Assembly (NCBI GenBank): GCA_035549075.1
Contig: DASZRT010000009.1
Coordinates: forward strand, 124,001-188,000
DNA length: 64,000 nt
Direction of reading: 5' to 3'
Origin: DASZFV01 sp035549075
Lineage (GTDB): Bacteria > Myxococcota_A > Polyangia > Fen-1088
Part shown: in pieces, positions 17,626 to 27,012 of the stretch
Layout of the letters: the number at the start of each line of letters is the position of its first letter
Numbering within the stretch: the stretch's first letter is position 1
Notes under the pieces: generated by a model
Told to the model about the DNA's origin: nothing
Seen by the model: only the letters and a program-made list of their open reading frames with translations
The model's database searches: none
Position numbers and translations under genes: made by a program

Positions 17626-18576
17626 ATGATTCACCGAGGCGTCCACGCGTCGATCGGGCGCACGCCCCTCGTCGAGCTCCCGCGCCTCTCGGCGGCGGCG
17701 GGCGCGCGGCTGCTCGCGAAGCTCGAGTCGCGCAACCCCGGCGGCAGCGTCAAGGATCGCATCGCCGCCGCGATGATCGAGGACGCCGAGAAGACCGGGA
17801 AGCTGCGGCCCGGCGGCACGATCGTCGAGGCGACGAGCGGCAACACGGGCATCGCGCTGGCGTTCGTCGCGGCGACGAAGGGCTACGCGCTCCACGTCGC
17901 CATGCCCGAGAAGATGTCGCGCGAGCGGCTCGCCCTGCTGCGCTACCTCGGCGCGCGCGTCATGCTGACGCCGGGCGCGCTCATGCGCGAGGCCGTCGAG
18001 CACGCCGAGGCGCTGCGCCGCTCGATCCCCGGCGCCGTCGGTCTCGATCAGTTCAACAACCCGGCCAACCCCGAGGCGCACCGCCGCGCGACGGGACCCG
18101 AAATTTGGGACGACACGAACGGTGACGTCGACGTGTTCGTCGCGGGCGTGGGCACGGGCGGCACCGTCACGGGCGTGGGCCAAGTTCTCAAGGAGAAGAA
18201 GCTCAAGGCGAGGAAGCCGGCGGTGAAAATCGTCGCCGTCGAGCCGGCGAGCGCCGCCGTGCTCACGGGCCGGCGCCCGTCGAACCACATGATTCAGGGC
18301 ATCGGCGCGGGCTTCGTGCCGCCGCTGCTCGACAGAGCCGTCATCGACGAGGTCGTCGCCGTCACGGACGAAGAGGCCTTCGCCCACGCGCGACGCCTCG
18401 CGCGCGAGGAAGGGATCTCGGCGGGCTTGTCCTCTGGCGCGACCCTCGCGGCGACGCTCCGCCTGGCCGCGCGCCCCGAGCTGCGCGGCAAGACGTTCGT
18501 CTTCATGGTCTGCGACGGGGGTGATCGGTACCTGAACGGCCCGCTCGGCAGCGAGCTCGTCGGTCCTCCGATCTAG
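17626..18576 (+). CDS. cysK: Cysteine synthase (O-acetylserine sulfhydrylase)
   Basis: PLP enzyme of 316 residues that makes cysteine from O-acetylserine and sulfide. The PLP lysine is in NPGGSVKDR, the substrate loop is EATSGNTGIALA, the phosphate-binding glycine loop is GVGTGGTVTGVG, and SAGLSSGATLAA near the C-terminus carries the Ser contacting the pyridine ring. Length fits CysK/CysM. It closes the sulfate operon, coupling uptake to incorporation. CysM-like use of thiosulfate cannot be excluded. Confidence 0.93.
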   Translation: MIHRGVHASIGRTPLVELPRLSAAAGARLLAKLESRNPGGSVKDRIAAAMIEDAEKTGKLRPGGTIVEATSGNTGIALAFVAATKGYALHVAMPEKMSRERLALLRYLGARVMLTPGALMREAVEHAEALRRSIPGAVGLDQFNNPANPEAHRRATGPEIWDDTNGDVDVFVAGVGTGGTVTGVGQVLKEKKLKARKPAVKIVAVEPASAAVLTGRRPSNHMIQGIGAGFVPPLLDRAVIDEVVAVTDEEAFAHARRLAREEGISAGLSSGATLAATLRLAARPELRGKTFVFMVCDGGDRYLNGPLGSELVGPPI

Positions 18577-18886
18577 CAGCTCCGCGCGAGCGATCGTCAG
18601 AACGTCGGCACGTACCGCCTCTCGTCCGACGACGAGACGCCGAAGGCGTCGTCGAGCGCGCGGGTGCGGTCGTCGAGACCCGCTTCCGAACCGGTTTCGC
18701 CGGCACGATCCGAGGGATCCTGATCGACGGCCGAGACCGTCGACGCGAGATCCACCGGCAACCCCATGACCCCCAAGCGACCGCTGGCGAGCATGTCTAC
18801 CTGCGATCATGGCGACGCGGGCGCCATCGCGCAAGATCTCATCGTCGACGAAACGGTGACGATCGCGCGACGCGGCCTTTGGACAC
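18577..18886. other. Intergenic region between cysK and the phosphatase-like gene
   Basis: About 310 bases between convergent genes. One plausible small minus-strand ORF (18597-18794) lies here. No terminator-like hairpin with a T-tract, tRNA or repeat was seen. Confidence 0.5.
18597..18794 (-). CDS. Possible small hypothetical protein
   Basis: Encodes 65 residues with a balanced composition (Asp, Ser, Val, Leu) rather than the Arg/Pro/Ala excess of antisense frames in this genome. It is acidic in the middle (SAVDQDPSDRAGETG, LDDRTRALDDAF) and ends RRYVPTF. No signal peptide, membrane segment or known motif was seen. It lies downstream of the phosphatase-like lipoprotein on the same strand. 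A ribosome site is not obvious, so this may be a chance ORF. Confidence 0.35.
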   Translation of the reverse strand: MLASGRLGVMGLPVDLASTVSAVDQDPSDRAGETGSEAGLDDRTRALDDAFGVSSSDERRYVPTF

Positions 18887-21475
18887 TCAGGGGAAATATG
18901 CACGCAACAACGCGTGGCCTTCGGTCGCGTGATTTGGCGTCGGTTGCGGCACGACGCCGTCCATCGCGCCCGTCGCCCACGTGCCCGTCGCGAAGTCCGT
19001 CGTCACCGGCGCGCCGATGCCGAACAAAATCGTCGCCGGGAGATCGGCGGGCGACGCGGGCTGGTCGCTGACGACGCCCGCGCGAACGCCGGGGCCGATC
19101 AAAAGAAGCGGAACGTGTCGCGACGTCCCCGGCCCGTAGAAGTCGGCGCCGGGATCGTCGATCGTCGTCGCGCCGCGGCTCGTGACGACGAACAGCGCGT
19201 CGCGGCTGCGTGAGGCGAGATCGGCGACGACGACCGCGATCTGATGGAGCTCGTCCAGCGCCGCCGCCGAATGGCGATCTGCCGTCCTGGGGCTCCCGAC
19301 CGAGACGAGCGCGAAGAGCCTCGGGTGCGCCATCAGGCTCGTGAGCGCGGCGCCGACGCCGGTGCCGTCCGCGGCCACCGTCGTGTCGAACGAACCCGGC
19401 GCGACGTGAAGCGACTGAAAGTCGGACTTGCCGACCAGCGCCGTCGTGAACCCGAGGGCACGTGCGGCGTCGAGCACGGTTTGACCCGAGAGCGTCGCGG
19501 CCTGCCGCCACGCCGCGTACGCGTCCATGTTCGCGACGCGCTTCGCGGGCGGCGGCATCGCGAGCAGGCCCGCGCCCGGCGCGAAGGTCTGCGTCGGATC
19601 GTCTTCCGCCGCGGCCACCCACGGCGAGATCGGGTAGCCGCCCGCGAGGGCTTGATACTCGGTGACGGGCCAATCGCGGCTGCGCGTCCAGCAGTCCTCG
19701 AAGCGCGTGCCGAACGCCGTGAGCGTCCGCAGCACCGTGGCCGCACCCGCCGTCGCCGGATCGTCGAAGGCCTCTTCGTCATAGAGTCCCGCGACGTCGA
19801 CGAGCACCACCGTCGTCGGGGGATCGGCGAGCGCGCGTGGCGTCGCGCCGAAGCCGCTCCGTGTGAGGACGAGATCGCGCGCGCTCTCGGGCGGCGACGG
19901 CAACGCGATCGTCTCGCCCGCGTCGCCCGCGAGCGCCGCGCGGATAGGCCCGCGCGCCGCCGTCGCGAGCGCGACGGTCGCGCCGGTCGGCCCCCTGAGC
20001 GTCGCGAGCGCCGTCGGCGCGACGTCGGCGTGCTCGACGGGGTGAGGCAACAAGACGCCCTGCTTGAACGCGGGCCCCGCCATGATGAGCGGCACGTACA
20101 GCTCGTCGATTGTGAAGCCGCCGTGGCGCGCGTAGGGGAACGCCGTGTGTTCTTTGAAGGGGCCGGGCGCGGTGTTCTTCGCGTCGACCTGGTTCAGCGT
20201 CCAGTCGTCCTTCGGGAACACGACGACGTCGGCCTGGTTCGGGCTCGACACGCGGAAGTCGTGGAAGGCGCGCGTGCCGTGGTAGCCGTCGGCCGTCATC
20301 GTGCGGGTCGCATCGACGCCCACGAGCGCGCCGCTTTGCACGAGGTCGACGAGCGCGTGCGCGACCTTCGTCTGCGCGGCGGCGCCGGCGGCCGTGCCCG
20401 CGCCGTCGGTGCGCGCGTAGAGCAAGGCGTCGCCGTCCTCGTTGAGCAGCGCGTAGCTCGACGTCGTGAGGCCGAAGTCGGCGCCGTGCGCGCGCACGAC
20501 GTCCCCCAGCTGCCCGTCGGCGTCGGCCTTCGTCGTCGCGCCGTGCGTTCCGAGCGCGACCTGCGAATGCGTGTCGACCTTGCCGTGATCGAGCGTGAAC
20601 ACGATGTTCGTGGAAGCGAGCAGGTTCTTCTCCGTGAGCGCCGCGAGCAGCTGGCCGAGGCCGTCGTCGTAGTCGTCGATGATCGCGGCGAGCGCGGGCC
20701 CGTCCGCGCCGAAGGTGCTCGTGGGATCGTCGTCGAGCGCGATGAAGTCCCACACGAACATGTAGGCCGGCATGGGGTGCGCGGCGTCGGTCGCGCGCAC
20801 GACGGCCGCGGCGTCGCGCAGCGTGAAGTGCAGCGGCGTCTCCGTGGGACCGGGCAGGCCGTCGTAGTGGTAGGCGTTCGTGACGGCTTGCGGGTAGCCG
20901 AGCGAGTTGCCGAGGATCGACCTCGTCGTGTCGGCGTCGAGCGTCAGATCGCCGAGCGCCGTGTCGACGCGGACGCCGACGATCGACAGGTGCACGTCGT
21001 CGGCGCCGACCTCGAACGGCGGCAGCTCGCCGACGTAGGCGGTGCGGCCGCCCGCGGCGCGCACGGCGCGGTAGACGCTGTCGCCTCGCGTGCGCAGCGG
21101 GTTCTTGTCGTAGAGCGCGTAGTCTCCCACCGAGAGGCCGGGGACGTTCACGGGGCTCGCGAAATTGAGCGCGCGCGACAGCCACGCGTTCGACGGCACG
21201 TCATGGCCCTCGGGGTACTGGCCCGTCAGCAGCGTCATGTTGTTCTGGTTGCTGTGCGTCGGCACGTCGACGCGCGAGTAGGCGAGCACGCCGCGCGCGA
21301 TGAGGCCCTTGAGGTTGGGCGCCTTCGCCATCCACAGCCCCGCGAGGCCGTGATCGTCGATGTCGATCTGGATGACGTGCCCGCTGACGGGCGACGGCGG
21401 CGCCGCGGTGTCGAACAGCGAGCGCCCACCGCAACCGGCGAGCAACGAAGCCACGAGAATCGAAATCCGCTTCAC
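18887..21475 (-). CDS. Lipoprotein with two alkaline-phosphatase-fold domains
   Basis: About 862 residues from the GTG at 21475, which begins a lipoprotein signal (lipobox L-A-G-C at residues 11-14). Domain 1 (about 30-430) is a nucleotide-pyrophosphatase-like fold: VIQIDIDDHG as first metal site, THSNQNNMTLLTGQYPEGHD as the nucleophile loop with Ser where NPPs have Thr, and TLDHGKVDTH as the later metal site. Domain 2 (about 490-862) repeats the fold (TVVLVDVAGL, FVVTSRGATTID, SRHVPLLLIGPGV) but has lost several metal ligands. The 5' end can be extended openly, but the extension runs antisense to the transporter gene. Confidence 0.75.
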   Translation of the reverse strand: MKRISILVASLLAGCGGRSLFDTAAPPSPVSGHVIQIDIDDHGLAGLWMAKAPNLKGLIARGVLAYSRVDVPTHSNQNNMTLLTGQYPEGHDVPSNAWLSRALNFASPVNVPGLSVGDYALYDKNPLRTRGDSVYRAVRAAGGRTAYVGELPPFEVGADDVHLSIVGVRVDTALGDLTLDADTTRSILGNSLGYPQAVTNAYHYDGLPGPTETPLHFTLRDAAAVVRATDAAHPMPAYMFVWDFIALDDDPTSTFGADGPALAAIIDDYDDGLGQLLAALTEKNLLASTNIVFTLDHGKVDTHSQVALGTHGATTKADADGQLGDVVRAHGADFGLTTSSYALLNEDGDALLYARTDGAGTAAGAAAQTKVAHALVDLVQSGALVGVDATRTMTADGYHGTRAFHDFRVSSPNQADVVVFPKDDWTLNQVDAKNTAPGPFKEHTAFPYARHGGFTIDELYVPLIMAGPAFKQGVLLPHPVEHADVAPTALATLRGPTGATVALATAARGPIRAALAGDAGETIALPSPPESARDLVLTRSGFGATPRALADPPTTVVLVDVAGLYDEEAFDDPATAGAATVLRTLTAFGTRFEDCWTRSRDWPVTEYQALAGGYPISPWVAAAEDDPTQTFAPGAGLLAMPPPAKRVANMDAYAAWRQAATLSGQTVLDAARALGFTTALVGKSDFQSLHVAPGSFDTTVAADGTGVGAALTSLMAHPRLFALVSVGSPRTADRHSAAALDELHQIAVVVADLASRSRDALFVVTSRGATTIDDPGADFYGPGTSRHVPLLLIGPGVRAGVVSDQPASPADLPATILFGIGAPVTTDFATGTWATGAMDGVVPQPTPNHATEGHALLRAYFP

Positions 21476-21492
21476 GCGTGCAGCATACCCGC

Positions 21493-22755
21493 TCACGTCG
21501 ACGGCGCGCCGTCGCGCGGCGCGAGGAGCGCGCGCGGCAACATCGGCACGAAGATCAGCACGGCCGCCGACGAGAGCGCGTTGACCCAAACCAGCCGGTA
21601 GAACGACCAGTGCAGCCCGTCGTAGAGCCACGAGCCCACGACGTCGGAGACGCCGAAGATCGCCAGGTTGCGCACGCTCATGATGAGCGAGTAGCCGAAG
21701 CTCTCGCTGCCCTTCGGCGTCGCGCGCACCGCGAGATCGAAGAGCGGCAAGATCCCCAACATCGCGAGCACGCCGGCCGTGGCGTTGATGACGAAGGCCG
21801 AAGTCTTTCCGGCGAGCGCCAGGTAAAAGAGCGAGCTCGCCGCGTTGAGCGCGATGCCGAGCACGAGCGACACGCGCAGCGGCACGCGCCGGCACAGCAC
21901 GCCGTACGCCACGGCGCCCAGCAGCGCGGCCGCGCCCGCGACGAGATCGAGCCAGCCCATGAACTGCGCGTCGAACTCGAGGACGTCCTGCTGGAAATAG
22001 AGCAGCGGCGTCTGAAATCCCGGCGACACGTAGACGAGGAACGTGAGCCCCGCGGCCGCCCACATCGCGCGCGAGCGCACGATCTCGCGCAGCTGCGCGC
22101 GCGCGGTCGCGAGCGCGGCGTGATCGACGCGCGCGCCGCGCGGCTCTCGCACGAGCAGCAGCGTCGTCGGCACGATCGTGAGCGCGACGGCCGCGCCGGC
22201 GCCGATCGTCCAGCCGAACGCGCGGCTCGCGAGCCACCCGCCGTACGGCCCCGCGACGAGCTGCATGACGCCCGTGAGCCCTTCGCGCATCGCCGACAGC
22301 CGCCCCGAGGCGCCGTAGCGCTGCCCCGTCTCGACGAGCATGCCGCCCATGACGGTGCTGACGACGACGAGCGCGAGGTTGAGCGCGATCATGACGCCCA
22401 GCAGCCCCGCGTAAGACGCCGGCACGGCCGCGAACGCGAGCCACATCGCCGTCGCCGCGAGCCCGCCGACGATTAGGTAAGCGCGCCGCCGCGTGCCGAA
22501 GAGCGGCACGGCGTCGCACAGCAGGCCGATCGCCGGCTTCGCGTACCAGGCCAGGTTGGCAAGGCCCCAGAACGCCGCGACCCGCTGCGCCGGCAGGTGA
22601 AGCGAGTTCTTGAGCATGAGCCCGAACGGCAGCCGCCCGATGAGCCCCGGCCACCCGAAGGTCGTCGCGAACAGGGCCACGGCGATGACGGTGATGCCCG
22701 CGCGCAGCGACGACTCGGCGGGCGCGGCCTCGACGGTCCCATCGGACGTCGCCAT
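21493..22755 (-). CDS. MFS-type transporter, BT1 / folate-biopterin transporter-like
   Basis: Polytopic inner-membrane protein of 420 residues with about 12 helices. The segment AWYAKPAIGLLCDAVPLFGTRRRAYLIVG matches the BT1/FBT family signature after helix 2-3 (K-P-x-x-G-x-x-x-D, then R-R-x-Y). Substrate cannot be read from sequence; pteridines are a family guess. Its stop is only 17 nt before the start of the phosphatase-like lipoprotein on the same strand, so they may share a transcript. Confidence 0.75.
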   Translation of the reverse strand: MATSDGTVEAAPAESSLRAGITVIAVALFATTFGWPGLIGRLPFGLMLKNSLHLPAQRVAAFWGLANLAWYAKPAIGLLCDAVPLFGTRRRAYLIVGGLAATAMWLAFAAVPASYAGLLGVMIALNLALVVVSTVMGGMLVETGQRYGASGRLSAMREGLTGVMQLVAGPYGGWLASRAFGWTIGAGAAVALTIVPTTLLLVREPRGARVDHAALATARAQLREIVRSRAMWAAAGLTFLVYVSPGFQTPLLYFQQDVLEFDAQFMGWLDLVAGAAALLGAVAYGVLCRRVPLRVSLVLGIALNAASSLFYLALAGKTSAFVINATAGVLAMLGILPLFDLAVRATPKGSESFGYSLIMSVRNLAIFGVSDVVGSWLYDGLHWSFYRLVWVNALSSAAVLIFVPMLPRALLAPRDGAPST

Positions 22756-22796
22756 GCGCCGATACTACGGCACATCTGATAGATAGAGGGCGCGCG

Positions 22797-23576
22797 ATGA
22801 AGATCATCACCTGGAACGTCAACGGCGTGCGCGCGCGCGCCGAGCAGGTGGCCGAGCTCATCCAGCGCGAGCAGCCCGACGTGCTGTGCCTCCAGGAGAT
22901 CAAGGTCGCGATCGATCACCTGCCCAAGGAGATCGGCGAGGTGCCCGGCTACTTCGCGAAGTGGCACGGCATGAAGGGCTACTCGGGCGTCGCGCTGCAC
23001 GTGCGCGAGGCGTTCACGTCGGGCGGCCCGTCGGTGTGGCACCCCGAGTTCGACCACGAGGCGCGCATCGCCGTGGCCGAGATCAAGCGCGTCGCCGCGC
23101 CGCCGGTCCTCGTCGCGTCGATCTACGTGCCCAACGGCGGCAAGGACTTCCCGGCGAAGATCCGCTTCCTCCACGCGCTCACGACGTGGGCCGCGGAGAT
23201 CCGCGCGTCGGGCCGCGCGCTCGTGCTGTGCGGCGACTTCAACGTCGCGCGCGCCGAGATCGACGTGCACCCGCGCGAGCGCAACAACCGCCTCATGGGC
23301 CAGCTGCCCGAGGAGCGCGCGCTGTTCGAGGGGCTGCTCGAGGCGGGCGGCCTGCGCGACGTGGGCCGCGACCTCGACCCGACGAACGACGCGATGTACT
23401 CGTGGTGGGCGCCGTGGCGCAACATGCGCCAGCGCAACGTCGGGTGGCGCCTCGACTACGTGCTCGCGAGCGCGGCCCTCGCGGCGCGCGCCGTCTCGTG
23501 CCCCGCCGTGCGCGAGTTCGGAACGAGCGACCACGGGCCCGTGATCGCAACTTTTGCGGAAGAGGCCACGTCGTGA
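22797..23576 (+). CDS. xth: Exodeoxyribonuclease III / AP endonuclease
   Basis: ExoIII protein of 259 residues for base-excision repair. It starts KIITWNVNGVRAR; LCLQEIKV holds the metal-binding Glu, GDFNVAR the active-site Asp and Asn, and the C-terminal FGTSDHGPVIATF gives the catalytic Asp-His pair. Length is normal. It overlaps the following HAD phosphatase start by 4 nt (GTGA). Confidence 0.95.
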   Translation: MKIITWNVNGVRARAEQVAELIQREQPDVLCLQEIKVAIDHLPKEIGEVPGYFAKWHGMKGYSGVALHVREAFTSGGPSVWHPEFDHEARIAVAEIKRVAAPPVLVASIYVPNGGKDFPAKIRFLHALTTWAAEIRASGRALVLCGDFNVARAEIDVHPRERNNRLMGQLPEERALFEGLLEAGGLRDVGRDLDPTNDAMYSWWAPWRNMRQRNVGWRLDYVLASAALAARAVSCPAVREFGTSDHGPVIATFAEEATS

Positions 23577-24223
23577 GCGCGCCGTATTTGGTCGTCAGCG
23601 ACTTCGACGGCACGATCACCGTGGACGATCTCACGAACGTCATCTGGGACGCGCACGTGCCCTACGACTGGCGCGCCGTGCTCACGCCGCTGTCGCGCGA
23701 GGGCGTGCTCACGCCGCTCGAGATGATCGGGCGCGGCTATGGCGACGTCGCGCAGCCACCCGAGGCGCTGCTCGCGGAGATCACGCCGCGCGCGCGCTGG
23801 CGCGAAGGCTTCGAGGCGTTCGTCGCCGACTGCCGCGCGCGACGCTGGCCCTTCGAGGTGCTGAGCCACGGCCTCACCTTCTACATCCGCGCGCTGCTGC
23901 CGCCCGGCATCGCCATCACGGCCTTCGAAGGCTTCTTCCACGGCGGCCGCTGGCGCGTCGAGCTGCCCGCGGGCATGACCGTCCCGCGCGGCGCGGACTT
24001 CAAGGCCCACGTCGTCGCCTCGCTGCGCGCGCGCCACCCCGGCCACACGACCGTCTACGTCGGCGACGGCCGCCTCGACTTCCCCGCGGCGCGCACCTGC
24101 GAGCGCATCTTCGCCGTCGCCGACAGCACGCTGGCGCGCCTGTGCACCGAGCACCTGATTCCGTTCACGCCGTTCGAGCGCTTCGACGAAATCACGGCGG
24201 CGCTCGACGGGGCGTCTAGGTAA
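23573..24223 (+). CDS. HAD-superfamily phosphatase, SerB/MtnX-like
   Basis: About 216 residues from the GTG overlapping the xth stop. All four HAD motifs are seen: SDFDGTIT (nucleophile and acid/base Asp), EVLSHGLTFYI (Ser), a Lys in FKAHVV, and VYVGDGRLDFPAA (motif IV Asp residues). The helical cap insertion between motifs I and II is of the C1 type, as in phosphoserine phosphatase and MtnX. The substrate is not known. An earlier start would place the N-terminus antisense-like within xth, so the GTG is preferred. Confidence 0.85.
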   Translation: MSAPYLVVSDFDGTITVDDLTNVIWDAHVPYDWRAVLTPLSREGVLTPLEMIGRGYGDVAQPPEALLAEITPRARWREGFEAFVADCRARRWPFEVLSHGLTFYIRALLPPGIAITAFEGFFHGGRWRVELPAGMTVPRGADFKAHVVASLRARHPGHTTVYVGDGRLDFPAARTCERIFAVADSTLARLCTEHLIPFTPFERFDEITAALDGASR

Positions 24224-24287
24224 CGTCGAACGATCTCGCGAATCTCCCTGTTGGAGGCCCACGCCGAAACGCTATCGTGGTGACCGG

Positions 24288-25889
24288 ATGATGGGGCGGG
24301 TGCAAAGAGGTCGATCGGACCGGGGCACGATACGGCTCGCGTGGGCCCTCGCGTGGCTGAGCGCCGCCGCGTCGGCGTGCTCGGGCCCTCGCTTCGCCGG
24401 CAACTATCCGTCCGAGGGCGCCGGCGACGCGGGCGCCGACGCGAGCGCTCGTCTCGGCTTCGACACGAATCCAGCCGCCGCGCCGACGTGCCGGATCACC
24501 TCACCCGTCCTCGGCGACAGCCACGTCGCCCTCAACGGCATGCCCGCCGCGCAGGGCGGCGATCGCACGAGCGCGCCCGGCGCGCCCTACACCGTCGCGT
24601 TCGAGGTGACGACGAGCGTGCCCAACGACCAATCCGTCGAGCTCGACGTCAGCGACGGCGCGACGCCGCCGCACGTCGCGACGTACACGGCGAAGGCCAC
24701 GAACGGCAAGGCGACGTTCCCCGCGGTGCCGCTCGCGGACGGCGGCGTGTACGAGATCTCGGCGCGCTGCCTCGACGCCGACGGCGACGTCGGGCTCGCG
24801 AGCCCCGTCACGTACCCCGTCGACGCGAAGCCGCCGACGCTCACCATCGTGGGCCCGAACGCCGGCGAAGCGATCCCGCTCTCGGGCCTCACCGACGGCG
24901 CGTTCCCCGTGTGCGTGAAGACGAGCTCGCCCGACGCCGTGAACCTTCCCGCGTCGCTCGGCGCGAGCATGGCGAACTTCTGCGCCGGCACGAACGGCCG
25001 GCCGACCTGCACGACGGTCCTCGCGACGGGCGACGAGGCTTGCGTGAACCTGCCCTGCCCCGGCGACGCCCCCTTCGAGATCATGATCTCGCTCGCCGAC
25101 GCCGCCGGCAACGCCGAGCAGACGACGCTCGAGGGCGTGACCTGCTCCTCGACCTTGCCGGCGGTGCAGATCGTGACGCCCGACTCGGACGCGCCACCGT
25201 TCGCCGACGTCTCGAAGCGGCTGCTCGCGGCGACGGCGTCCCAGCCGCTGCACGATCTCGCGGCGACGACGGCGGGCGCGCAGAGCGACGTCGTCGCGTG
25301 CGCGAGCCGTAAGGGCACGATGACGCTCCTCGCGGGGCTCGCCGGCGATGCGCTCGCGCCCTTGGGCGCCGCGGTCGCGACGCGCGCCGCGACCACCGCC
25401 GACGGCTGCCCGGCTGGGCTGCCCTTCGTCGCGACGTTCGCGGGGGCGACGCTGCCCGAGAGCGCCGAGGACGCGCTCACGAAGCTCGTGACGCCGACCG
25501 AGCTGCGCGCCGACTTCGCCGACCTCTCGGGTACGAAGAACAGCAGCCCGGTCGTCCACCTCTGGGTCGACTCCATCGCGCCCGTGCTGCAGCTCGTGTC
25601 GCCCACCGACATCTGCGGCAGCGTCCACGCGCCCGACGCGGCCACGTCATCCGGGACCTTCACGACGGACGAGGCGGTGACGTCGACCGCTCCCATCGTG
25701 ACGCTCACGCTCACGACCGACGACTTCACGGAGAACTTCGCCTCGACGACGTTCATGTCGATGACCTTCTCGGTCGTGTTCCCGCCGGGCGCGACCGAGC
25801 AGTCGGGGACGGCGCGCGACGCCGCGGGCAACGTCAGCGCGCTCGAGCCCGCTCCTTGCACCGTGACCGTCGGCCCCGAGATGCACTAG
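24288..25889 (+). CDS. Lipoprotein with bacterial Ig-like repeats
   Basis: Lipoprotein of 533 residues with a basic N-region, hydrophobic stretch and lipobox A-S-A-C around residue 31. The mature part is Thr/Val/Asp-rich, with successive Ig-like sandwiches: TCRITSPVLGD, PPTLTIVGPNAG, LPAVQIVTPDSD and APVLQLVSPTDI each open a repeat. Paired Cys residues occur in several. This composition is typical of myxobacterial surface lipoproteins of unknown function. The cyclophilin gene starts 11 nt after its stop. Confidence 0.75.
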   Translation: MMGRVQRGRSDRGTIRLAWALAWLSAAASACSGPRFAGNYPSEGAGDAGADASARLGFDTNPAAAPTCRITSPVLGDSHVALNGMPAAQGGDRTSAPGAPYTVAFEVTTSVPNDQSVELDVSDGATPPHVATYTAKATNGKATFPAVPLADGGVYEISARCLDADGDVGLASPVTYPVDAKPPTLTIVGPNAGEAIPLSGLTDGAFPVCVKTSSPDAVNLPASLGASMANFCAGTNGRPTCTTVLATGDEACVNLPCPGDAPFEIMISLADAAGNAEQTTLEGVTCSSTLPAVQIVTPDSDAPPFADVSKRLLAATASQPLHDLAATTAGAQSDVVACASRKGTMTLLAGLAGDALAPLGAAVATRAATTADGCPAGLPFVATFAGATLPESAEDALTKLVTPTELRADFADLSGTKNSSPVVHLWVDSIAPVLQLVSPTDICGSVHAPDAATSSGTFTTDEAVTSTAPIVTLTLTTDDFTENFASTTFMSMTFSVVFPPGATEQSGTARDAAGNVSALEPAPCTVTVGPEMH

Positions 25890-25899
25890 ACTGCGCGCC

Positions 25900-26415
<516 letters not shown>

Positions 26416-26423
26416 CGACCGTC

Positions 26424-26450
26424 GAGAGCCGCTCTAATCCAGCGGCTCTC
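26424..26450. terminator. Bidirectional terminator-like hairpin
   Basis: Perfect 10-bp inverted repeat GAGAGCCGCT / AGCGGCTCTC with a 7-nt loop between the convergent ppiB and the 26434 gene; it overlaps the stop of the minus-strand gene. No T-tract on either side, so factor-independent termination is uncertain. Confidence 0.5.
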
Positions 26451-26943
26451 CTGCGTTCACGTACATGGGCGCGGCGGGCTCGAGCTCGTCGGACGGAGGC
26501 GGCTCGAGGGCGTCGAGCTTCGAGCCGAGCGCCTTCCAGAAGCCTTTGGCGATCGCTTTGCCGAGGCCTTTCGGCGCGGCGCTCACCGACCAGCGGCCTT
26601 GCACGGACCCGGTCGCGCCGTCCCACACCAAGAAGGTGATCGCGGCGCGGTGGCGGCCCTCTTCGAGGTCGGCGGTCACGAAAGCGGTGAGCTTGTTGTC
26701 GCGCGCGAGCTCGGGGTACTGGCCCGTGCCGCTGACGCGCGCGAGGTTGGCGACGGCGCGGTAGCCGTGCCCGCGCAGCAAGCGCGCGATCTGACCGCGC
26801 ACCGATTCCCCGTGCTCGCCCTCGATGGGCTGCACCGACACGCGCGCGCCCGCGTGCGCCGGCTGCGCGACCGCGGGCGTCGCCGAGAGAGCGGCGAGAA
26901 ACACGAACGACAGAGCGCCTGCGGCGGCGTGGGGGATCCGCAT
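26434..26943 (-). CDS. Secreted hypothetical protein
   Basis: Protein of 169 residues with a signal peptide ending ATPAVAQPAHA. The mature part has a small alpha/beta character: VSVQPIEGEHGESVRGQIARLLRGHGYRAVANL looks like the start of a TolB-N/SPOR-like or GNA1162-like fold in which a bacterial stress or repair lipoprotein computes from paired arguments, but no family could be fixed. KLTAFVTADLEEGRHRAAITFLVWDG follows. It ends with an acidic Pro/Glu tail. It is divergent from the metallophosphoesterase. Confidence 0.6.
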   Translation of the reverse strand: MRIPHAAAGALSFVFLAALSATPAVAQPAHAGARVSVQPIEGEHGESVRGQIARLLRGHGYRAVANLARVSGTGQYPELARDNKLTAFVTADLEEGRHRAAITFLVWDGATGSVQGRWSVSAAPKGLGKAIAKGFWKALGSKLDALEPPPSDELEPAAPMYVNAGEPLD

Positions 26944-27012
26944 GGGACCGCCATCATCGACGGAAATCGCCCTGAACGCGGGCGATCGCGGGCGCTAGAA
27001 TGCACGGGTGCG

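Noticed and set aside
18577..18886. Missing cysA after cysK
   Set aside because: No Walker A or ABC signature was seen in any frame near the sulfate operon.
21476..22903. Longer N-terminus for the double phosphatase lipoprotein
   Set aside because: The extra 475 residues are Arg/Ala-rich, run opposite the BT1-like gene frame, and would put the lipobox inside the protein.
22886..23572. Longer N-terminus for the HAD phosphatase
   Set aside because: Overlaps xth in another frame and lacks sensible composition; HAD motif I sits right after the GTG at 23573.
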